IMG/VR virus record: IMGVR_UViG_3300010354_000428
Coordinates: 1-29,169 of that record
Length of the DNA stretch: 29,169 bases
Direction: 5' to 3' (one strand)
From: a virus
In this document: positions 23,395 through 29,169 of the stretch, piece after piece
Numbering within the stretch: the first letter of the stretch is position 1
Layout: each line of letters opens with the position of its first letter
Program-made: the position numbers and the translations under genes
Notes under the pieces: model-generated
Told to the model about the DNA's origin: nothing
The model's input: only the letters and a program-made list of their open reading frames with translations
Databases searched by the model: none

Positions 23395-24789
23395 ATGGCA
23401 CAGTATAGTAAGCATTACGAAGATTTTCTACCACAGGAAAAAACAAATTTTGAAGTAGTTATGCTTGCCGACAACTTCGGCAATCTTACTGCTGGTACTG
23501 GTTCTACCGCTTCAGATGCTTTTGGTAGATCAAGGACTTCTAGTTTATTCACTCTCGGTGATTACAAGCACATCTACGCTGTCGATCCAAACTTTTTAGA
23601 TAAGTTAGAGAATGGTGGCACTGTTACGTTCCCAGCAAATCAAGCAATGGGAACGTTAGCAACATCTTCAAACCCTGCTTCTCGTGCCGTTCACCAATCA
23701 AAATTCTACCATCATTATCAGCCAGGTAAATCCCAACTGATTTTTAGTTCCATTACTTTTGGTTATGCCCAGCAGAATGTAACCAAAAGAACTGGATACT
23801 TTGATGACAGAGATGGTATTTACTTTGAGCAAGTTGGCGGTCCTACTGCTAACGGCACAGATAATGGCACACTAAACTTTGTGATTCGTTCCTATGTTAG
23901 TGGTAGTGTTAATGAAGCGAATGTAGGAGATTATAAAAGAAGAGTTCCACAATCAGAATGGAATATTGATCCCTGTGATGGAACTGGTCCTTCCAAATTT
24001 AATATCAATACTTCAAAAACTCAACTGATTTATATGGATTTCCAGTGGCTTGGAGTTGGTAGAGTTCGTTGTGGATTTGTTCACAATGGACAAATTGTTT
24101 TGGCACACGAATATTACCACTCAAATGTACTTGACGAAGTTTATATTTCAACTCCCAATCTACCTGTAAGATGTGAGATTAAAAATACTGGTACCACATC
24201 AGGTGGTTCGATGAAGCAAGTTTGTGCCACTGTAATGTCTGAAGGTGGATATATTGAAAGTGGTATTGACTGGACAACAAACTCTGGTTCTGCTAGAACT
24301 ACATCTACGACTGCTGGAACAAGATTACCTCTTTTAGCAATTCGTTTAAAAAATACTTTCCAAGGTTATCCAAATAGAATTACCGTAAGACCAAATAATA
24401 TTAGCATGTATGTTTCTACTAATGATGTTTATTATGAGTTAATCAAAGTTCCTGGAGCATCTTCGTTAGCAACAACAGATGTTGGAGGTCTTGTATGGAC
24501 TTCTGTTGATGATAGTAGCGGTGTTGAGTATTGTAGAAATGCTACATCATTTGCTGTTGGATCTAATTTAGATATCTTTGCTTCTGGTATTGTTGTGGCA
24601 GGAAATTCACAAAACTCATTATCCCCAGTTAATTCTGGCGAACTTACATCGGCAAAGAAAAATACTATTGTTCAAAATTTTGATTCAACTGATTCAGAAA
24701 TATTTGTTGTATCGATAAGAACAATTATTTCTACTGGCAATAGCACTGCTAGTGCTGCTGCTACTCTTCAATGGAGGGAGATTTACTAA
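23395..24789 (+). CDS. Phage virion structural protein of the DAFGRxRTS family
   Basis: 464 residues. 'ASDAFGRSRTSSLFTLGDYK' (residues 39-58), 'SKFYHHYQPGKSQLIFSS', 'RTGYFDDRDGIYFEQ', 'IYMDFQWLGVGRVRCGFVHN', 'LAHEYYHSNVL' and 'TPNLPVRCEIKNTGT' form a pattern I recognise from a widespread family of large beta-rich phage structural proteins ('DAFGRLRtS...YQPGKSQ...DfeWLGvGRVRfGFv.nG....HeF.HaN'). A lectin-like sandwich is plausible. The role is probably a surface appendage or fibre; no catalytic assignment is justified. GC content is higher than in the fibre genes upstream. Its position between gp16 and gp17 is not T4-like, so it was probably inserted with the gene before it. A terminator-like hairpin follows. 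Confidence 0.65.
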   Translation: MAQYSKHYEDFLPQEKTNFEVVMLADNFGNLTAGTGSTASDAFGRSRTSSLFTLGDYKHIYAVDPNFLDKLENGGTVTFPANQAMGTLATSSNPASRAVHQSKFYHHYQPGKSQLIFSSITFGYAQQNVTKRTGYFDDRDGIYFEQVGGPTANGTDNGTLNFVIRSYVSGSVNEANVGDYKRRVPQSEWNIDPCDGTGPSKFNINTSKTQLIYMDFQWLGVGRVRCGFVHNGQIVLAHEYYHSNVLDEVYISTPNLPVRCEIKNTGTTSGGSMKQVCATVMSEGGYIESGIDWTTNSGSARTTSTTAGTRLPLLAIRLKNTFQGYPNRITVRPNNISMYVSTNDVYYELIKVPGASSLATTDVGGLVWTSVDDSSGVEYCRNATSFAVGSNLDIFASGIVVAGNSQNSLSPVNSGELTSAKKNTIVQNFDSTDSEIFVVSIRTIISTGNSTASAAATLQWREIY

Positions 24790-24825
24790 GTTAATTTTAC
24801 ATAACTTAAGTAACTATTGTAACAG

Positions 24826-24865
24826 AATGAACAGTGTATAATAAATAGTATACTGTTCATTTTTT
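24826..24865 (+). terminator. Terminator-like hairpin with a late promoter in its loop
   Basis: AATGAACA (24826-24833) pairs with TGTTCATT (24854-24861), and GTATA (24836-24840) with TATAC (24849-24853), with a two-base bulge. The eight-base loop is ATAAATAG. Six T residues follow (24860-24865). This is a good Rho-independent form after the structural gene at 23395. Confidence 0.75.
24840..24847 (+). promoter_or_regulatory. Putative late promoter octamer (AATAAATA) in a terminator loop
   Basis: Located 23 bases before the ATG at 24871. RNA started here would lack the 5' arm of the hairpin and so would not form the terminator. It would drive the Cys-rich gene, gp17 and the zinc-finger gene. 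Confidence 0.6.
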
Positions 24866-24870
24866 AAACT

Positions 24871-25107
24871 ATGGAAACTAGAACTTGTCCCAAGTGCAAA
24901 GCAACTTGGATCGATGGTCAGCATTACTGGACAGGAACAAATAAGAAAGGTAATGAAACCGAGTTAGCTTCTCTTGTGTGTGACAAGTTTGGAGATGATT
25001 CATGCATCAACCCATGCAAAGGAACTACTGATGGAAAAGGTTGGGAAAATAGATTAAATAATATGGATGCTATTGATAAAGATTTGAAGAGGACATTGAA
25101 TGAGTAG
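24871..25107 (+). CDS. Small Cys-rich protein coupled to gp17
   Basis: 78 residues. Cys are at 6, 9, 37, 45 and 49, with His18: CPKCKATWIDGQHYW, later 'LVCDKFGDDSCINPCKG'. A CxxC knuckle followed by further Cys suggests a small zinc-binding or disulfide-free metal fold. I recall similar small hypothetical proteins in T4-like cyanophages beside the large terminase, but no function is known to me. It overlaps the gp17 start by eight bases (25100-25107), so the two are probably translationally coupled. A role in packaging or in handling of gp17 is an inference from position only. Confidence 0.65.
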   Translation: METRTCPKCKATWIDGQHYWTGTNKKGNETELASLVCDKFGDDSCINPCKGTTDGKGWENRLNNMDAIDKDLKRTLNE

Positions 25108-26749
25108 TGATCAGATTTATTTGGGCAACCCGTTATTAAAAAAAGCGAATGTTGCCCATGATTGGACTAAAGAAGAAATTCAAGAATATATCAAATGCAA
25201 AGAAGATCCTGTATACTTTGCAGTCAATTATGTAAAGATTGTTTCTGTTGATGAAGGTTTGATTCCTTTTAGAATGTATGAATTCCAAAAGGAGTTAGTT
25301 CAAAAATTTCATAACAATCGATTTAATATTGCTAAGCTACCAAGACAGACAGGGAAATCAACCGTTGTGGTTTCCTATCTGCTTCACTATGCTTTGTTTA
25401 ATGATAGTTCTAACATTGGTATTCTAGCAAACAAAGCTTCAACTGCTAGAGATCTACTAGGAAGATTGCAGACAGCATATGAGAATCTTCCTAAGTGGTT
25501 GCAGCAAGGTGTGATTGCGTGGAACAAAGGTTCTATGGAACTGGAGAATGGTTCCAAGATCATGGCAGCATCAACATCAGCATCTGCTGTTCGAGGAATG
25601 TCATTCAACATTATCTTCTTGGACGAATTTGCTTTCGTTCCAAATCATATTGCTGATGACTTTTTCTCATCTGTATATCCTACTATTTCATCTGGTCAAA
25701 GAACCAAAGTTATTATCATTTCCACGCCTTATGGTATGAACCACTTCTATAAGTTGTGGGTGGATGCACAGAATAAAAGAAATAATTATATTTGGACCGA
25801 GGTTCACTGGTCAGAAGTTCCAGGTAGAGATCAGAAGTGGAAAGAAGAAACAATTAAGAATACTTCTGAACGTCAGTTTACTCAGGAATTTGAATGTGAA
25901 TTTTTGGGATCTGTTGACACACTTATCTCAGCATCAAAACTTAGATCACTTGTATTTGATACTCCAATCAGTTCAAATAAAGGATTGGATGTTTACGAGA
26001 AGCCAGATGAAAAATCAGAATACATTATTACTGCTGACGTTAGCAGAGGGATTGGTGGTGATTATTCTGCTTTCATTGTTTTTGATATCACAACTGTTCC
26101 ATATAAAATAGTTGCAAAGTATCGTAATAATGAAATTAAACCGATGCTTTTCCCTAACGTAATTAATGACGTTGCCAGAGCATACAATAACGCATATGTT
26201 CTTTGTGAAGTTAATGATGTTGGTGATCAAGTAGCATCGATTCTTAACTATGACCTTGAGTATCCAAATGTTCTCATGTGTTCAATGCGTGGTCGTGCTG
26301 GACAGATTGTTGGACAAGGATTCTCTGGAAACAAAACTCAACTTGGTGTAAAGATGAGTATTACAGTTAAGAAGGTTGGTTGTGCTAACTTAAAACAAAT
26401 TATTGAAGATGATAAGTTGTTGTTTAGAGATTACGATATCATTAATGAGCTTACCACATTTATTCAAAAAAAGCAATCCTTTGAAGCTGATGACGGATTT
26501 CATGATGACCTTGTTATGTGTCTAGTAATCTTCTCCTGGATGGCAGTTCAAGATTACTTTAAGGAAATGACGGACAATGATGTTCGCCAAAGAATCTACG
26601 AAGATCAAAAGAATCAGATTGAACAAGATATGGCACCATTTGGGTTTATTACAACAGGTCTTGAAGGTGATGAAGGTTTTGCTTCGGATGGAGCAGTTTG
26701 GTATGGAGATACACAAGAAGATGTTTCTTATATGTGGGATTATAGATGA
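25100..26749 (+). CDS. gp17: Large terminase subunit gp17 (packaging ATPase and nuclease)
   Basis: 549 residues (T4 gp17 is 610). ATPase domain: 'FRMYEFQKELVQKF' (57-70) is the adenine-binding Q region, PRQTGKST (81-88) is the Walker A loop, IIFLDEFAF (171-179) is Walker B with catalytic Glu176, and 'IIISTPYG' (205-212) is the coupling motif. Nuclease domain (RNase H fold): D313 in ITADVSRG, E370 in VLCEVND and the Asp pair in GFHDDLVM (469-470) are the expected metal ligands. It cuts concatemers and drives DNA into the head. The family order is conserved. It overlaps the gene before it by eight bases and the gene after by four (ATGA, 26746-26749). Confidence 0.95.
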   Translation: MSSDQIYLGNPLLKKANVAHDWTKEEIQEYIKCKEDPVYFAVNYVKIVSVDEGLIPFRMYEFQKELVQKFHNNRFNIAKLPRQTGKSTVVVSYLLHYALFNDSSNIGILANKASTARDLLGRLQTAYENLPKWLQQGVIAWNKGSMELENGSKIMAASTSASAVRGMSFNIIFLDEFAFVPNHIADDFFSSVYPTISSGQRTKVIIISTPYGMNHFYKLWVDAQNKRNNYIWTEVHWSEVPGRDQKWKEETIKNTSERQFTQEFECEFLGSVDTLISASKLRSLVFDTPISSNKGLDVYEKPDEKSEYIITADVSRGIGGDYSAFIVFDITTVPYKIVAKYRNNEIKPMLFPNVINDVARAYNNAYVLCEVNDVGDQVASILNYDLEYPNVLMCSMRGRAGQIVGQGFSGNKTQLGVKMSITVKKVGCANLKQIIEDDKLLFRDYDIINELTTFIQKKQSFEADDGFHDDLVMCLVIFSWMAVQDYFKEMTDNDVRQRIYEDQKNQIEQDMAPFGFITTGLEGDEGFASDGAVWYGDTQEDVSYMWDYR

Positions 26750-26976
26750 TGGATACTGATAAACTTTTTACTTTAGAGCATCTTATATTTAAAGAAAGGG
26801 AGTGTAGAGCTTGTGGAAAAGTAAAAAGTTTAATGGATGATTTTTATGTAACAAGAAAAGATAGAGGAACTATTGCATCTGCGTATTCTTATGAATGCAA
26901 AGAATGTACAATTAAAAGAGTTAAAGAATCGAGACAGAGAAAGGATAGTATAGATTTTGTATACCCAGATTGGTGA
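26746..26976 (+). CDS. Small zinc-finger protein coupled to gp17
   Basis: 76 residues; a second Met directly follows the first. C20-x2-C23 and C51-x2-C54 (ERECRACGKVKSLMDDFY ... SYECKECTIKRVKESR) form a four-Cys zinc knuckle. The pattern 'C.xCG..K.L.DFY...........Y.CKEC' is the zinc-binding half of many phage HNH-type proteins, but no HNH nuclease core follows, so this is a stand-alone finger. The basic tail would suit nucleic-acid binding. It begins inside the stop of gp17 (ATGA). It may be a relic of a homing endonuclease or a conserved small partner of packaging. Function not known. Confidence 0.7.
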   Translation: MMDTDKLFTLEHLIFKERECRACGKVKSLMDDFYVTRKDRGTIASAYSYECKECTIKRVKESRQRKDSIDFVYPDW

Positions 26977-27014
26977 TGTTCACGCTAGATTTCCCCACTC
27001 AAAGAAGTCAAAAT

Positions 27015-27022
27015 AATAAATA
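27015..27022 (+). promoter_or_regulatory. Putative late promoter octamer (AATAAATA) for gp18
   Basis: 37 bases before the ATG at 27060, with a strong ribosome-binding site AGAGGAG at 27047-27053 between them. A short inverted repeat (TTTAGAT 27025-27031, ATCTAAA 27041-27047) touches the ribosome-binding site edge but is weak. Confidence 0.55.
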
Positions 27023-27059
27023 ATTTTAGATTACATGGATATCTAAAGAGGAGAAAAAC

Positions 27060-29039
27060 ATGGCAAGTCAAGTCTCGCCTGGAATTGTTTTAAAAGAGCG
27101 TGACCTAAGTAATGTTGTTGTTACTGGTGCTCGTCAAATTACAGCAGCTTTTGCTTCTACTTTTAAAACAGGTCCGATAGGACAAATAGTTAACGTAAAT
27201 ACTCAACAAGAATTTGTTAGTATTTTTGGAAAACCAACAGATTCGAATGCAGATGATTGGTTCGTTGCATCTGAATTTTTAAACTATGGTGGAAGATTAG
27301 CAATTGTTCGTGCATCTACTGGTGTTGTTAATGCTACTTCAGATGGAAGTGCTGTTTTGGTTCAAAACAAAGCTGCATGGGATGCTGGAACAGGATCTGG
27401 AGAAACCTTCGTTGCTCGTTCTGCTGGAACATGGGCAAATCAGGCTAAGGTTGTTGTAGTTGATAGAGGAGCTGATCAAACAGTAACATTGGCTTCAACT
27501 CCTTCATCTGTACCAGTAGCAGGTTCCAATGTTACATTTAATATTTCAATAAATGGAACTCCAACTGCAAAAACAGCTGAAGTTTATTCCTATAACGATA
27601 CCACGAAAAAATTAGCAGTTATTTTAGATGATCCAACTTATTTAATTTCTACAACATCGACATTTGAAAATGGAGCAACTGACATTGCAGTTACTGCGGT
27701 TGAAGATTGGTATTTGAATTCTTCTGTCGGAACTACTGGCATTGCACTTTCAGAAATTGGTCCTAGACCAGGAACTTCTGCTTTTGCTCAAGCAAAAGGA
27801 ATTAAATATGATGAATTGCACGTAGCAGTTATTGATACTACAGGAGAAATTACAGGAACTGCAAATACTATCGTAGAAAGATTTGCATATGTTTCTAAAC
27901 TATCGGATGCAAAATCATCCGAAGGAGCATCATCTTATTACAAAGATGTAATTAATTTGTCATCTTCCTACATTTATTCTGGAATTGCTCCAACTGCTAC
28001 GGTTAATCCATCTACTGCTGGAGCTGGATCTACTTGGGGAGTAGCATCAACAACTTTATCATCTGGAGCACTTTTTGCACTATGTGGCATTTCGGAATCT
28101 ACCCTTTCTGGTGGAACAGATGATTACGCTTATACAACTGCAGAAATTGGATCTGCATATGATATGTTCTTAGATACAGAAGAAACTGCAATTGACTTTG
28201 TATTGATGGGAGCATCACTATCAACAGAATCTGATACTTTAGCAAAAGCGAATAAAGTTATTCAAATTGCGACTTCAAGAAAAGATTGTATTGCTTTTGT
28301 ATCTCCTCATAAAGGAAATCAAGTTGGTTCTACTGGGGCTCTAACAACTACTCAGCAAAGAGATAATACTATTGCATTTTTCCGTGGCTTAACTTCAACA
28401 TCATATGCTGTTTTTGATAGCGGATACAAGTACTATTATGATCGTTTCAATGACAAGTATCGTTATCTACCATGCAATGGTGATGTTGCTGGTCTTTGTG
28501 TATCAACTTCAGCTACTCTAGATGATTGGTATTCACCTGCTGGTGTAAATAGAGGATCACTAAGAAATGCTATTAAATTAGCTTATAATCCAAATAAAGC
28601 AGATAGAGATGCTTTATATCAAAATAGAATCAATCCAATTGTTTCTTTCCCTGGCTCTGGAGTAACATTGTTTGGAGATAAAACTGCTCTTGCTTCTCCT
28701 TCGGCGTTTGATAGAATTAACGTTCGTCGTCTATTCCTCAACATTGAAAAGAGAGCAGAAGGACTTGCAAAGCAAGTTCTATTTGAACAAAACGATGAAA
28801 CAACTAGATCATCTTTCTCGGCTGCTTTAAATTCATACTTGAATGAAATTCAATCAAAAAGAGGTGTTACTGACTTTTTAGTTGTATGTGATGAATCAAA
28901 CAATACCCCAGATGTGATTGATAGAAATGAGTTTGTTGCTGAAATTTATATCAAACCAACACGCTCCATTAACTTTGTCACCATTACCTTCACCGCAACG
29001 AAGACTGGTGTTTCATTTAGTGAAGTTGTCGGACGATAA
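27060..29039 (+). CDS. gp18: Tail sheath protein gp18
   Basis: 659 residues, the same length as T4 gp18. The start ASQVSPGIVLKERDLSNVVV and 'GPIGQIVNVNTQQEFVSIFG', 'DDWFVASEFLNYGGRLAIVR' are standard for the contractile sheath N-terminus. The C-terminal domain shows 'YKYYYDRFNDKYRYLPCNGD', 'GSLRNAIKLAYNPNKADRDA', 'RINVRRLFLNIEKRAEGLAK', 'FEQNDETTRSSF' and 'NEFVAEIYIKPTRSINFVTI', the core handshake region. It polymerises on the tube and contracts at infection. The strong ribosome-binding site and own promoter fit a highly expressed protein. Codon use is richer in preferred codons than the fibre genes. Confidence 0.96.
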   Translation: MASQVSPGIVLKERDLSNVVVTGARQITAAFASTFKTGPIGQIVNVNTQQEFVSIFGKPTDSNADDWFVASEFLNYGGRLAIVRASTGVVNATSDGSAVLVQNKAAWDAGTGSGETFVARSAGTWANQAKVVVVDRGADQTVTLASTPSSVPVAGSNVTFNISINGTPTAKTAEVYSYNDTTKKLAVILDDPTYLISTTSTFENGATDIAVTAVEDWYLNSSVGTTGIALSEIGPRPGTSAFAQAKGIKYDELHVAVIDTTGEITGTANTIVERFAYVSKLSDAKSSEGASSYYKDVINLSSSYIYSGIAPTATVNPSTAGAGSTWGVASTTLSSGALFALCGISESTLSGGTDDYAYTTAEIGSAYDMFLDTEETAIDFVLMGASLSTESDTLAKANKVIQIATSRKDCIAFVSPHKGNQVGSTGALTTTQQRDNTIAFFRGLTSTSYAVFDSGYKYYYDRFNDKYRYLPCNGDVAGLCVSTSATLDDWYSPAGVNRGSLRNAIKLAYNPNKADRDALYQNRINPIVSFPGSGVTLFGDKTALASPSAFDRINVRRLFLNIEKRAEGLAKQVLFEQNDETTRSSFSAALNSYLNEIQSKRGVTDFLVVCDESNNTPDVIDRNEFVAEIYIKPTRSINFVTITFTATKTGVSFSEVVGR

Positions 29040-29078
29040 TTTTTTAAAAAACACATAACACTAAAGAGGTAAAAACAA

Positions 29079-29169
29079 ATGGCATTACCAAGCAAAATTA
29101 GCGAATTCATTTCAAAGGTTGGTCAAGGCGTTAAGCCTAATATGTTCCAGGTGGAAATTAATTTTCCAG
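29079..29169 (+). CDS. gp19: Tail tube protein gp19, 3'-truncated by the window edge
   Basis: The first 30 residues are visible: ALPSKISEFISKVGQGVKPN, then MFQVEINFP. This is the conserved start of gp19 in T4-like marine phages (T4 gp19 is 163 residues). AAGAGG at 29064-29069 is a good ribosome-binding site nine bases upstream. The place after gp18 is the T4 order. The short gap (29040-29078) has only an A/T-rich self-complementary run and no clear terminator. Confidence 0.9.
   Translation, partial: MALPSKISEFISKVGQGVKPNMFQVEINFP

Noticed and set aside
25515-26111. Alternative frames inside gp17
   Set aside because: Shadows of a gene with complete ATPase and nuclease motifs.
29037-29060. 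T-run and A-run after gp18 as a terminator
   Set aside because: The self-complementary TTTTTTAAAAAA has no GC stem and no following T tract.

Overview
This window is a piece of the structural and packaging region of a T4-like marine myovirus, of the kind that infects picocyanobacteria (Prochlorococcus/Synechococcus) or SAR11-like hosts. The case rests on three things. The gene order at the right end is neck gp13, neck gp14, tail-sheath stabiliser gp15, small terminase gp16, large terminase gp17, sheath gp18 and tube gp19, which is the T4 order. The DNA is very AT-rich. Short octamers of the T4 late-promoter type (NATAAATA or ACTAAATA) sit between genes. The exact host cannot be read from the sequence.

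Layout. Positions 2-4594 hold the 3' part of a very large virion structural protein and two small genes. Positions 4645-10558 hold seven genes, mostly long-fibre or baseplate-attached proteins with repeats and shared modules, including a fibre with six tandem repeats and two genes that share a C-terminal domain. Positions 10574-19658 are an accessory island. Two paralogous proteins, each built of twelve kelch-like repeats (6+6), are interleaved with a GT-A glycosyltransferase, a PAPS-type sulfotransferase, a GT4-GT2 fusion glycosyltransferase, an unknown helical protein and two 2-oxoglutarate/Fe(II) oxygenases. The last oxygenase is the only gene on the minus strand. Positions 19808-29169 are the conserved neck, terminase and tail block, interrupted between gp16 and gp17 by two accessory structural-type genes and one small Cys-rich gene, and between gp17 and gp18 by a small zinc-finger gene.

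How it may work together. The core block builds the neck, packages DNA and makes the contractile tail. The fibre genes supply host recognition. The island pairs candidate receptor-binding propellers with four or five enzymes able to glycosylate, sulfate or hydroxylate. I infer, but cannot prove, that it is a post-translational modification system for the fibres, or a system that changes host-surface glycans.

Regulation. Several late-promoter octamers lie on or next to the stop codon of the upstream gene. Three are folded into hairpins, two terminator-like and one that would hide a ribosome-binding site. Transcripts started at the embedded promoter would lack the 5' arm and so escape the hairpin. 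A long near-perfect palindrome at 19727-19761 carries octamers facing both ways between the minus-strand oxygenase and gp13. There is no gene-free stretch longer than 300 bases, and I saw no tRNA, CRISPR array, insertion sequence or integrase.
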